Of a stretch of 40,627 nt of DNA, positions 1 to 7,089 are shown piece after piece. The notes beneath the pieces were generated by a model. It did not search any database. It was not told the DNA's origin and saw only the letters and a list, made by a program, of their open reading frames with translations. Numbering within the stretch: the first letter of the stretch is position 1; each line of letters begins with the position of its first letter. The stretch is from Gordonia desulfuricans NBRC 100010 (lineage in GTDB: Bacteria; Actinomycetota; Actinomycetes; Mycobacteriales; Mycobacteriaceae), in the NCBI RefSeq assembly GCF_001485495.1, contig NZ_BCNF01000089.1, forward strand, positions 1 to 40,627. Direction: 5' to 3'. The position numbers were made by a program, and so were the translations under genes.

Positions 1-41
1 CCCGGCTCAATCAGCAAATGGGGTCCCGGCTCGATCAGCAA
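1..41 (-). repeat. Terminal copy of a short intergenic repeat (24-bp period)
   Basis: Read on the minus strand, this is two tandem units of the form TTGCTGATYGAGCCGGG with a 24-bp period. The same double unit lies in the opposite orientation at 40487-40528. The TGA stop and last Cys codon of the adjacent TetR gene fall inside the TTGCTGA of one unit, so the repeat supplies the end of that gene. It is probably cut off by the window edge. It shares the GAGCCGGGACC core with the larger repeats at 19.6-19.95 kb. Confidence 0.75.
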
Positions 42-715
42 TCGGGATTCTCACTCATGCCGGCGGACGGCACACGCAAAGCTGCGAGCGCCATCGCCGA
101 CAGCAACTCCCGTAGTCGATCGGCGGGGAAGGCGGGGAGCCTCGGGGACGAGTTGAGCAGGCCGAACATGGCGTGCACCCGCACCCGGGCCTCGTCACGG
201 TGCAGCGAGATCTCGTCGTTCTCGGCGCTCAGCGCCAGCACCACGTCCACCCAGCGTTCGACGTACAGCCGCTGCAGTCGCCGCACCTCGTGATTGGCGG
301 CGGGCGTCATCGACGTCAGGTCCCGGTCCTGCACGGCGATCAGATCCGGTTTGGTGACCAGCACATCGATGTGGAAGGCGATCAGCGCGTCGAGGGTCTG
401 CGCCGCGGGCAGACCCTGATCGACCACCGCGGCCCCACCGTCGTGCAGGCGGCGGCTGATGTCGAGGAGCATCTCGTCGAGCAACTCGACCTTCGACGCG
501 AAGTGCCGGTACATCGCCGGACCGCTGACACCCGCGGCACCGCCGATGTCCTCCAACCGCACCCCGGCGAATCCGCGCTCGGCCATCTGCCGGGCCGCCG
601 CGGTGAGCAGCTCGGCGCGACGGGCGGCCTTCGCGGCCGACCGCTTGGTGACCGGACGTGCCGGATCGGTGGTGTCAGGCGCGGGGCCGTCGGCGGAGTT
701 CGATGCGGTGGACAT
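35..715 (-). CDS. TetR/AcrR family transcriptional regulator
   Basis: A 226-residue one-component repressor. An N-terminal helix-turn-helix (about residues 30-75) includes a recognition helix with VSGPAMYRHFASK, typical of TetR proteins that sense small hydrophobic ligands or acyl-CoA. The C-terminal ligand-binding half is all-helical, and its ligand cannot be read from sequence. I chose the ATG at 715 because a minus-strand TAGAGT -10 box lies 11 nt upstream; an in-frame start at 739 would lie before that promoter. It follows the nitroreductase by 60 bp on the same strand but appears to have its own promoter with a perfect 9-bp-arm palindrome at 739-764. The nitroreductase and metNIQ are candidate targets. 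The last codons lie in a repeat unit at the window edge, so the C-terminus may differ from relatives. The family call is firm; the regulatory role is inferred. Confidence 0.9.
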   Translation of the reverse strand: MSTASNSADGPAPDTTDPARPVTKRSAAKAARRAELLTAAARQMAERGFAGVRLEDIGGAAGVSGPAMYRHFASKVELLDEMLLDISRRLHDGGAAVVDQGLPAAQTLDALIAFHIDVLVTKPDLIAVQDRDLTSMTPAANHEVRRLQRLYVERWVDVVLALSAENDEISLHRDEARVRVHAMFGLLNSSPRLPAFPADRLRELLSAMALAALRVPSAGMSENPDC

Positions 716-726
716 GGTGATCTTGG

Positions 727-764
727 ACTCTACCGGCACCGATCCGACGGCCCGCTCGGATCGG
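727..764 (-). promoter_or_regulatory. Promoter and palindromic operator of the tetR gene at 35-715
   Basis: A perfect inverted repeat has arms CCGATCCGA (739-747) and TCGGATCGG (756-764) with an 8-nt spacer. Just downstream on the minus strand is TAGAGT (732-727), matching the actinobacterial TANNNT -10 box. The palindrome covers the -10/-35 spacer and -35 region, the usual place for a self-repressing TetR operator. It could instead act as a hairpin ending the upstream nitroreductase transcript, but it has no T-run. Confidence 0.6.
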
Positions 765-775
765 CCGCCCGGCGA

Positions 776-1396
776 TCACCAGCCGTCGATGTGGAGCACG
801 TCGTCGAGCGGTTTGCGGCCGGCGGGTTTGAAGTCGGTGCCCACGGTGTAGGCCACCGGCAGCAACACACCCTGGTGGATTCCCTTCGGGATGCCGAGCA
901 GCTCGGCGATCTCCTTCTCGTAGGCGAGATGCAGCGTCGTCCATGCCGAACCGAGGCCGCGGGCCCGCAATGCCAGCGACAGGCTCCACGCGCCGGGCAG
1001 CAGCGACCCCCACACCCCGGACTGGTTGCCCGCGGGCAGATCGCCACCGGTGTAGATCGCGCCGATCACCAGGACCGGCACCTCCCCCATCACGTCGGCG
1101 AGGTACTGCGCGCTCGACGCGACCCGCTGACCGGTCTCGTCACGCGGCGCCTGGTTCTGGGAGTACACCGCGAACGAGCGCGCGTAGTACTCGCCGACCT
1201 TCCGCTTGAGCTCCGGGTCGGTGAGCACGATCCAGTGCCACGTCTGGCTGTTGCTGCCGGTCGGCGCCTGCAAAGCCACCTCGAGGGCCTCGCGCACAAT
1301 CTCGAGCGGCACCGGGCGTTCGAGGTCGAGCCGTTTACGCACCGACCGTGTGGTGGTCAACAGCTGGTCGGGGTCGAGGGGCAAGAGCTCGGCCAT
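776..1396 (-). CDS. Nitroreductase family protein (FMN-dependent oxidoreductase)
   Basis: A 206-residue protein of the NfsA/FRP fold. These homodimeric FMN enzymes use NAD(P)H to reduce nitro groups, quinones or flavins. The N-terminal TTRSVRKRLD segment and the following QAPTGSNSQTWHW are the usual FMN-phosphate-binding part; the GLGSAW near residue 150 is the conserved C-terminal flavin contact. The ATG at 1396 is preceded by AAGGAG at good spacing, so the in-frame extension upstream is not used. It starts 31 bp after metI on the same strand and is followed by a TetR gene, so it may be a late member of the metQNI transcript. The substrate is unknown. A role in redox or xenobiotic stress is inference only. 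Confidence 0.92.
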   Translation of the reverse strand: MAELLPLDPDQLLTTTRSVRKRLDLERPVPLEIVREALEVALQAPTGSNSQTWHWIVLTDPELKRKVGEYYARSFAVYSQNQAPRDETGQRVASSAQYLADVMGEVPVLVIGAIYTGGDLPAGNQSGVWGSLLPGAWSLSLALRARGLGSAWTTLHLAYEKEIAELLGIPKGIHQGVLLPVAYTVGTDFKPAGRKPLDDVLHIDGW

Positions 1397-1427
1397 GGGA
1401 CTCCTTCGGGAAGAGCGTTGCGTCAGG

Positions 1428-2129
1428 TCATCGGTGGCGCGCCCGGCGGGCGAGCCAGTTGCCAAAGTACTGCCCCACCTGCACCAGGATGACCAGCAAT
1501 GCGATCACCACCACCGTGAGTTTCCAGTCGAACTGCTGGTAGCCGTACTGGAAGGCGAAGTCGCCGAGGCCGCCGCCGCCGACATAGCCGGCCATCGCCG
1601 ACATGTCGACGATCGCGACGAAGATGAAGGTGTAGCCCAGGACCAGCGGGGCGAATCCCTCCGGCACCACGATGGTGACCAGCGTGCGCAGCCTGCTCGC
1701 ACCGGCGGCCCGGGCGGCCTCGACCACCCCGGGATCGACCGACACCAGGCTCTGTTCGACGACGCGGCCGATCACCACCATCGCCATCAGGGTCATCGGG
1801 AAGATCGCCGCCTCGGTACCGATCCGGGTACCCATCACCGCCTTGGTGAGCGGGGCGATCGCGGTGATGAAGATGATGAACGGAATGGGCCGGATGATGT
1901 TGACGACCACGTTGAGCCCGTTGAAGATCCACGTGTTGGACCACAGATTCCCCGGACTGGTCGCATACAGCACCACACCGATCACCAGGCCCAGCAGACC
2001 ACCGATCAGCAGGGTGACGCCGACCAGTTCGAGGGTCTCCCAGATCGCCTCGATCAGCAGCGGCCGCAGATCGTCGTCGAAGACCCGCAGGAATCCGCTG
2101 TCGGCGGCCAGCACCGTCGTCGCGCTCAT
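1428..2129 (-). CDS. metI: Methionine-type ABC transporter permease
   Basis: The 233-residue inner-membrane subunit of a MetNIQ-type importer for methionine and related compounds. It has about five to six hydrophobic segments and the binding-protein-dependent EAA loop (EAARAAGASRLRTLV, about residues 137-151), which docks on the ATPase. The segment NIIRPIPFIIFITAIAPLT matches the conserved MetI core. Its ATG overlaps the metN stop codon by 4 nt (ATGA), showing translational coupling. Expected partners are the adjacent MetN ATPase and MetQ lipoprotein. The substrate is assigned by family; D-methionine, sulfoxides or short peptides are possible. Confidence 0.95.
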   Translation of the reverse strand: MSATTVLAADSGFLRVFDDDLRPLLIEAIWETLELVGVTLLIGGLLGLVIGVVLYATSPGNLWSNTWIFNGLNVVVNIIRPIPFIIFITAIAPLTKAVMGTRIGTEAAIFPMTLMAMVVIGRVVEQSLVSVDPGVVEAARAAGASRLRTLVTIVVPEGFAPLVLGYTFIFVAIVDMSAMAGYVGGGGLGDFAFQYGYQQFDWKLTVVVIALLVILVQVGQYFGNWLARRARHR

Positions 2130-3187
2130 GACGCCACCGCCTCGTGGACGACGACGCCTGCCGCCGAACGGCTTCCGGCGAGTACCTCGGTCACCCCGGC
2201 CGGGTCACCGGTCAGTTCATAGGTCAACGCACCGAAGGGACGGCCACCCAGATCGACGATGCCGCCGTGGATCACCGACGCCGCCGCCCCGTGGCGGACC
2301 GCGAGTGCGGGCAGATCGAGCTGGTCGGGGGTGTCGCGGATGTCCACCGTGACGAGCCGGCCGGGGTGGCGGTCACGCAGCACGGCCAGCCGCTTCTCGT
2401 CGGGAGTTCCGGCGACGGCATGCCGCACGAGTCCCCGGGTCACCTCCGAGTTCGGTCGGTCGAAGACGTCGTACACGTCGCCGTGATCGACGAGCCGGCC
2501 GCCCGAGAGCACCGCGACCCGACTGCACACCTCGCGGACCACATCCATCTCGTGGGTGATCACCACGATGGTGGTGCCCAGATCGGAGTTGATGCGCCGC
2601 AACAGTTCCAGGGTGTCGGTGGTGGTCTGCGGATCGAGGGCGCTGGTCGCCTCGTCGGCGATCAGGATCGACGGCGAGGTGGCCAGGGCCCGGGCGATGC
2701 CCACGCGCTGCTTCTGTCCACCCGACAACGCGGCCGGCCACGCCTTGGCCTTGTCGGCGATCCCGACGAATTCCAGCAACTCGGCGACCCGCTCGCGGCG
2801 CCGGGCCGCGGGCACCCCAGCCACCTGCAGCCCGAAACCCACGTTGCCCTCCACGGTTCTGGAGTTGAACAGGTTGAACTGCTGGAAGATCATGCCGATC
2901 TGGGTGCGCAGTGCGTTCAGTTCCTTCTCGCGTGCACCGCCGTGATCGCGGCCGTGTACGAGAACCCTTCCGCTGGTGGGGCGTTCGAGTCCGTTGATCA
3001 GACGGGCCAGCGTCGACTTGCCGGCCCCCGACGGCCCGATGACGCCGACGATCTCACCGGCACCGATCCGGAGCGTGACCCCGTCGAGCACCGGATCGGC
3101 GTGCTTGCCGAAACGCTTTCCGACATCCTGGAATTCGATCGCCACACCGTCGGACGGGGCCACCGCCCCCGGCCGCTCAGGAGCCAT
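2126..3187 (-). CDS. metN: Methionine-type ABC transporter ATP-binding protein
   Basis: A 353-residue ATPase. Visible motifs in order are Walker A GPSGAGKST (about residues 52-60), Q-loop FQQFNLF, signature LSGGQKQR, Walker B ILIADEATSALD and the switch histidine in THEMD. The C-terminal ~90 residues after LSGGRLVDHGDVYDVF form the NIL regulatory domain typical of MetN. In known homologues this domain binds methionine and inhibits transport. The start lies inside the 3' end of metQ (11-nt overlap) and the stop overlaps metI, so the three genes are translated from one mRNA. No motif is missing. Confidence 0.96.
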   Translation of the reverse strand: MAPERPGAVAPSDGVAIEFQDVGKRFGKHADPVLDGVTLRIGAGEIVGVIGPSGAGKSTLARLINGLERPTSGRVLVHGRDHGGAREKELNALRTQIGMIFQQFNLFNSRTVEGNVGFGLQVAGVPAARRRERVAELLEFVGIADKAKAWPAALSGGQKQRVGIARALATSPSILIADEATSALDPQTTTDTLELLRRINSDLGTTIVVITHEMDVVREVCSRVAVLSGGRLVDHGDVYDVFDRPNSEVTRGLVRHAVAGTPDEKRLAVLRDRHPGRLVTVDIRDTPDQLDLPALAVRHGAAASVIHGGIVDLGGRPFGALTYELTGDPAGVTEVLAGSRSAAGVVVHEAVAS

Positions 3188-4046
3188 CTGCCTTGACGGA
3201 TGCCTCGAGCTCGGTGAGGGTCTGCTGCAGCTCCGACGCCGGGTTGTCCTTGATCACACCGGCGTCACCCAGCGATTCCTTGACCGCGGCGATGACCTCG
3301 GGATCGTGGTAGATCTGCACGAGCTTGGCGTAGGTCTGGTTGTCCTTGTCGGCGGCACGGGCGACGAAGGCGTTGATGTAGGGGCGCGCGGCAGGGGCGT
3401 TCGGGTCGTCGGAGGCGATGACCTCCTTGGCCGTCAGACCTGCCGAGGTGGCGTAGTTGTTGTTCACGATCGCCGCGGCCACGGAGTCCAGGTTGGCCGC
3501 GGTCTGCCCGGCGTCGACGGCGACGACCTTGACCTTGGATCGGCTCTGGTCGATGTCGGCGAGGGTGGAGAAGGGGCTGCCCGGTGTGGTCAGCGTGATC
3601 AGTCCGGCCTGCTCGAGCACCAGCAGTCCGCGGGCCTGGTTGGTGGGGTCGTTGGGGATGACCACCTGGGCACCCTGCGGGATGTCGGCGACGGCCTGGT
3701 AGCGCTTGGAGTACAACGGCAGCGGGTAGACCGCGGTGGCGCCGATCGGCACCAGGTCCTGGTTGTTCTTGACGTTGTAGGTGGCCAGGTACAGCAGGTG
3801 CTGGAACTCGTTGAGATCCAACTCGCCCTCGGCCAGTGCGGGATTCGGCTGGTTGTAGTCGGTGAAGTTGACCAGCTTCACGTCGATCCCCTGGGCGGAT
3901 GCCTTCTCGGTGAACACCTTCCAGTACGACTCGGAGGCGTCGGCGACACCGATCTTGATCGTCGACGAATCGTCCCTGCCACATGCGGTGAGCAGGGTTC
4001 CGGCGAACACCACCATGAGCAGGACTGCGAGAATGCGCGAACGCAC
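3177..4046 (-). CDS. metQ: MetQ/NlpA family substrate-binding lipoprotein
   Basis: A 289-residue lipoprotein that delivers methionine or related ligands to MetNI. The signal peptide ends in lipobox LTAC, with Cys22 the lipidated residue. The mature part carries NlpA-family landmarks: IKIGVADASESYWKVF, the NLVP-like region NNQDLVPIGATAVYPLPLYS and VVIPNDPTNQARGLLVLE. The GTG at 4046 is preceded by GGAGG at 5 nt. An in-frame ATG at 4076 would add ten polar residues before the signal sequence and sits at the probable transcription start, so I reject it. First gene of the metQNI run. The upstream region has a -10 box and a 13-bp direct repeat but no recognisable SAM riboswitch. Confidence 0.94.
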   Translation of the reverse strand: MRSRILAVLLMVVFAGTLLTACGRDDSSTIKIGVADASESYWKVFTEKASAQGIDVKLVNFTDYNQPNPALAEGELDLNEFQHLLYLATYNVKNNQDLVPIGATAVYPLPLYSKRYQAVADIPQGAQVVIPNDPTNQARGLLVLEQAGLITLTTPGSPFSTLADIDQSRSKVKVVAVDAGQTAANLDSVAAAIVNNNYATSAGLTAKEVIASDDPNAPAARPYINAFVARAADKDNQTYAKLVQIYHDPEVIAAVKESLGDAGVIKDNPASELQQTLTELEASVKADGS

Positions 4047-4076
4047 GATGACCTCCAAGGAGTCGGATGACGACAT

Positions 4077-4143
4077 CTCGGACGCTAGCCCTGCCGGGGC
4101 CGGTCACCGAACCACCCGTCGGCCTCCCCCGGGCCGGTCACCG
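4077..4143 (-). promoter_or_regulatory. Candidate metQNI promoter with a 13-bp direct repeat
   Basis: On the minus strand TAGCGT (a TANNNT -10 box) ends 5 nt before the ATG at 4076, which would leave a leader of about 30 nt carrying the GGAGG of metQ. GGGCCGGTCACCG (plus-strand sense) occurs twice, at 4097-4109 and 4131-4143, 34 bp apart. The proximal copy covers the expected -35 region. This looks like a tandem operator or activator site, but I recognise no known motif (it is not the corynebacterial McbR site). Confidence 0.4.
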
Positions 4144-4163
4144 CCCCGACCTGCACCGACTCG

Positions 4164-4191
4164 GCTCGTCGGGGTTTGAATCCCGGCGAGC
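4164..4191. terminator. Hairpin between a lipoprotein gene and metQ
   Basis: An inverted repeat with arms GCTCG-T-CGGG and CCCG-G-CGAGC around an 8-nt loop. It lies 28 bp after the stop of the lipoprotein gene, on the path to metQ. No T-run follows, as is common in high-GC actinomycetes. The loop plus inner stem mimics a tRNA T-arm, but no tRNA body is present. Confidence 0.4.
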
Positions 4192-4218
4192 GAAAGTCCC
4201 CGAACACCGGCAGGCCGG

Positions 4219-4665
4219 TCAGCTCCGGGTGAACTCGACCGAGGTCTGCCCGTCGGTGGCGGTGATGGTCGTGGGGCCGACGGTCAGTGTCCACGGCTGT
4301 GACCTGCACTGACCGTAGGTGACGGTGGTGTCCACGGTCACGGTGTCACCGTCGCGGGACTTCTGCGTCCAGGTGGCGCCGCACGCACCCTGGACGTCGA
4401 GGGTCGCGAGGAACGGATCGTCGCCGACGACGAGCAGGTGCGCCTCTGTGGTCTTGCCGTCGACCTGCCAGTCACCACGCCACTGTCCCGACAGGGCACC
4501 CGATGCGGGCACCGCCACCGACGACGACTCCGACGACGCAGCGCTCCCGTCGTCGGAACTCCCGCAGGCTGCCACCGCACCGGCCATACCCGCCGCCACC
4601 AGCAGCATCGCGCCCCGGCGCGCCCAGTGGCCCCGACGTGCCGTACCCGTTCGTGTCACACCCAT
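4219..4665 (-). CDS. Small secreted lipoprotein of unknown function
   Basis: 148 residues. A twin-arginine-like run (ARRGHWARR) precedes a hydrophobic core and the lipobox AVAAC (Cys34), followed by a Ser/Asp-rich linker, so the protein should be anchored outside the membrane. The mature ~100 residues have two cysteines (in QGACGATW and YGQCRSQPW) that could form a disulfide. Short beta-like segments (SGQWRGDWQVDG, TVTVDTTVTYG, TITATDGQTSVEF) suggest a small beta-barrel or sandwich of the kind seen in many actinobacterial lipoproteins. The ATG at 4665 follows AGAGGG. It is 47 bp downstream of the Nudix gene on the same strand and may end that operon. No family recognised. Confidence 0.75.
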   Translation of the reverse strand: MGVTRTGTARRGHWARRGAMLLVAAGMAGAVAACGSSDDGSAASSESSSVAVPASGALSGQWRGDWQVDGKTTEAHLLVVGDDPFLATLDVQGACGATWTQKSRDGDTVTVDTTVTYGQCRSQPWTLTVGPTTITATDGQTSVEFTRS

Positions 4666-4712
4666 GTCCGCCCTCTTCCCTGCCGCAACGTCGCCGGCGA
4701 ATCCTACCGTCG

Positions 4713-5108
4713 TCACAACAGTCCGTGACGATCGAGGTGCTCGATCAGGCCGGTGGTCAGAGGTAGCGCGCGCATCTCGTCGGGGGTGAACCATCCGGCG
4801 TCGGCGGCGTCGTCCGCGGCGGTGACGTCGGTGCCCAGCGGGGTGGCCAGGAAGTCATGGACCTCGAAGACCACGTCGTCGCCGTCGGGGATGTCGACCA
4901 CCCACACCCGCCGGCCCACCTCGATGTCGACTCCGGTCTCCTCGGCGATCTCACGGATCACCGCCTGCTCCAGCGTCTCCGCCGGCTCCACCTTGCCGCC
5001 GGGGACCGTCCAGCACCCGGCCTGCGGGTCCCGCGCCCGCTGAACCAACAGGAACCGCCCGGCGTCGTCGCGCACGATCGCACCGACGGCGAGGATACGG
5101 CGGGTCAT
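4713..5108 (-). CDS. Nudix hydrolase (MutT-like)
   Basis: A 131-residue pyrophosphohydrolase acting on nucleoside diphosphates linked to another group. The Nudix box is complete: G-K-V-E-P-A-E then REIAEETGVD, giving the GX5EX7REUXEEXGU pattern at about residues 38-60 with the metal-binding glutamates present. The preceding WTVPGGKVEPAE and the later ADDAADAGWFTPDEMRALPL resemble the MutT/NUDT1-like subgroup of CTP or 8-oxo-dGTP pyrophosphatases. The start overlaps the accD3-like stop by 4 nt, so it is coupled to that gene. The exact substrate cannot be read from sequence. Confidence 0.92.
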   Translation of the reverse strand: MTRRILAVGAIVRDDAGRFLLVQRARDPQAGCWTVPGGKVEPAETLEQAVIREIAEETGVDIEVGRRVWVVDIPDGDDVVFEVHDFLATPLGTDVTAADDAADAGWFTPDEMRALPLTTGLIEHLDRHGLL

Positions 5109-6610
5109 CTGCCCATCCCCTTACGCGGTGGCCGGTGCCCGCCGTTGTTCCTCTCCGGCAGCCGAATCCGGGCTGTCGGCAACGGCGCCGCGATGTCCGA
5201 CAGCGCCTGGCCGATCGCCGCGCGCAGCCCGGCGGCCGGCACCACCGTGTCGATCACCCCGACACCGGCGAGTTCGGTGGCCAGAATGTGTTGGCGTGCG
5301 GCCAGTTCGGCGGCGTGACCGGTGTCGTGATGCACGATCAGACTGGCGCCTTCGGGTGGTAGCGGCGCCAGCCACGCATCGTCGGCGGCAATCCGGTGAT
5401 CGGCGGGAAACAACGCGAGCGCCGCTCCCCCGGCCCCCTGACCGGCCAGTACCGACACCGTCGGGGTGGGTAGTGCGACGAGTTCGGCCGTACACCAGGC
5501 GATCTCCCGGGCCACCCCCTGCTCTTCGGCATCCGCCGACAGTTCGGCGCCGGAGGTGTCGATCACGGTGACCACGGGCAGCCGCAGATCCTTCGCCAGG
5601 GCGAGTCCGCGCCGGGCCAGGCGCAGGTCCGCGGGTCCGATCGCCCGCCCCGCCCGCTGCACCTCGGCGTCCTGTCCGATCACGACCGCGGTGTGGGAAC
5701 CGAATCGGCTCAGCGCCAGCAGGATCGGTCCGTCGTCGGCGAGGATCGCGGTCTGACCCCCGGCCAGCAGCGCACGGACGCCTGGGCGTCCGGGGAGTCG
5801 CGTGGCGGTGACCGCCGCCCATGCCGACCCCGCACCCCGGGCGGGCGACTGCGCCGCCACAGATTCCACCACAGCGGATTCCGCAACCACAATGCGCTCT
5901 GCGGCAGGTTCCGGCACCCGCGGATCCGCCGGTCCGGCCAGCAGTCCCAGCACCTGTGCGAGCCGTGCGCGCACCTCGGCGGTCGGTACCACCGCGTCCA
6001 CCAGCGCATGCCGGAGCAGGTTCTCCGATCGCTGCACCCCCGCCGGTACCGGTTCCCCGGTCAGTCCCTGCACCACCCGGGGACCCAGAAAGCCCACGAG
6101 CGCATCCGGTTCGGCCCATGTGACCTGCCCGAGAGATCCCCACGAAGCGAACACCCCGCCGGTGGTGGGGTGGCGCAGATACACCAGGTACGGCAGATGG
6201 GCGGCCCGGTGGTCGAGTACCGCGGCACTGATCGCGGCCATCTCCAGGAATGCCGGGGTGCCCTCCTGCATGCGGGTGCCGCCCGAACACGGGAACGCGA
6301 GTACCGGTAGCCGGTCGGCGGTGGCCCGACGGATCGCGGTGGTGATCCGATGGCCGGCGGCCCGGCCGATCGACCCGCCGAGAAAGGAGAAGTCCCCGAC
6401 GACGAGAACCGCGGGCACACCGTCGATCTCGGCCCGTCCGGTACGAACCGACTCGTCCCCGCCGGACTTCTCCGCGGCCCGCCGCAGATCTTCGGCATAG
6501 GGCCGATCGGTCACCGCGGCAACCGCACCGGGGTCGTCCCACGACCGCCAGGTGCCGTCGTCGACCACCGCCGTGATCAGCTCCACCGCCGACAGCCGTG
6601 CCGCGGTCAC
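5105..6610 (-). CDS. accD3: Acetyl/acyl-CoA carboxyltransferase, AccD3-like
   Basis: A 501-residue carboxyltransferase, about the length of mycobacterial AccD3 (recalled as about 495). It has tandem crotonase-fold halves. The N-terminal beta-type half holds GDFSFLGGSIG and the oxyanion-loop region PCSGGTRMQEG. The C-terminal alpha-type half holds VIDTSGAELSADAEEQG and GQGAGGAALAL. The N-terminal zinc finger of bacterial AccD is absent. These enzymes move a carboxyl group from biotin to an acyl-CoA, feeding fatty or mycolic acid synthesis. The biotin carboxylase partner is not in the window. The GTG at 6610 overlaps the RDD stop (GTGA), which fixes the start; the 71 in-frame codons before it belong to the RDD gene in another frame. 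The acyl-CoA specificity of AccD3 is poorly known. Confidence 0.88.
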   Translation of the reverse strand: MTAARLSAVELITAVVDDGTWRSWDDPGAVAAVTDRPYAEDLRRAAEKSGGDESVRTGRAEIDGVPAVLVVGDFSFLGGSIGRAAGHRITTAIRRATADRLPVLAFPCSGGTRMQEGTPAFLEMAAISAAVLDHRAAHLPYLVYLRHPTTGGVFASWGSLGQVTWAEPDALVGFLGPRVVQGLTGEPVPAGVQRSENLLRHALVDAVVPTAEVRARLAQVLGLLAGPADPRVPEPAAERIVVAESAVVESVAAQSPARGAGSAWAAVTATRLPGRPGVRALLAGGQTAILADDGPILLALSRFGSHTAVVIGQDAEVQRAGRAIGPADLRLARRGLALAKDLRLPVVTVIDTSGAELSADAEEQGVAREIAWCTAELVALPTPTVSVLAGQGAGGAALALFPADHRIAADDAWLAPLPPEGASLIVHHDTGHAAELAARQHILATELAGVGVIDTVVPAAGLRAAIGQALSDIAAPLPTARIRLPERNNGGHRPPRKGMGR

Positions 6611-7089
6611 CGCGAGTACACCACCCGGGTCCGTACGATCAGGTCGGCCAGCGAGCGGCGTCGGCGGTCCACGGCCACCCACAGCAGGCCCACGGAGAAG
6701 AACACGCACAGCAGGGCCCGCAGCAGTGCGACCGGAAACCGCACGCGCGGTTTGCCTTTCCGGCTCACCAGCCGCAGTCCCATCACCACGTCGCCGAGTG
6801 TCCGGCCCGAGACCGCCCAGCACGAGGTCAGGTACACCACCGAGATCCCGATGAACCCACCGGCGGTGAAGAAGTAGTTCACGTTGGGAAGAGTGAAGGC
6901 GTGCACCTGGATGATCAGCCGCGCCAGCAGCGCACCGAGGTAGAACATCGTCATGATCGTGACCACCACGAGCAGGTCGATGAACCCAGCCATCACCCGG
7001 CTCACCACACCGGCGGTGCGATCGGTGTCGCGGGGTGGTACATGGTGGGCCGCATGATGTTCGGAAGGCACATGCCGCGACTCAGCCAT
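6607..7089 (-). CDS. RDD family membrane protein
   Basis: 160 residues. A short His-rich cytoplasmic N-terminus (ESRHVPSEHHAAHHVPP) is followed by the RDD domain, with three hydrophobic segments at roughly residues 35-57, 72-92 and 118-140. The second family motif, SGRTLGDVVMGLRLV, is clear. The RxxA/D part of the first helix reads VSRVMAGFIDLLVV, conserving the Arg and Asp for which the family is named. RDD proteins often sit next to exporters or Na+/H+ antiporters, and most have no proven function. The ATG at 7089 overlaps the upstream repeat-protein stop by 8 nt and the stop overlaps accD3 by 4 nt, so three dissimilar proteins are tightly coupled. Confidence 0.9.
   Translation of the reverse strand: MAESRHVPSEHHAAHHVPPRDTDRTAGVVSRVMAGFIDLLVVVTIMTMFYLGALLARLIIQVHAFTLPNVNYFFTAGGFIGISVVYLTSCWAVSGRTLGDVVMGLRLVSRKGKPRVRFPVALLRALLCVFFSVGLLWVAVDRRRRSLADLIVRTRVVYSR

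Noticed and set aside
173-1492. A long plus-strand frame over tetR and nitroreductase
   Set aside because: It lies opposite two well-supported genes and encodes a His/Arg/Gly-rich sequence with no family pattern.
4160-4200. tRNA T-arm-like GGGG-TTTGAAT-CCCG
   Set aside because: C56 is replaced by T and there is no acceptor, D- or anticodon stem nearby; it is part of a GC-rich hairpin.
4077-4218. SAM riboswitch before metQ
   Set aside because: No SAM-I or SAM-IV core pattern could be aligned by eye on the minus strand; a covariance-model search would be decisive.
5821-6310. Plus-strand proline- or arginine-rich frames over accD3
   Set aside because: Opposite-strand shadows of a clear carboxyltransferase gene in GC-rich DNA.
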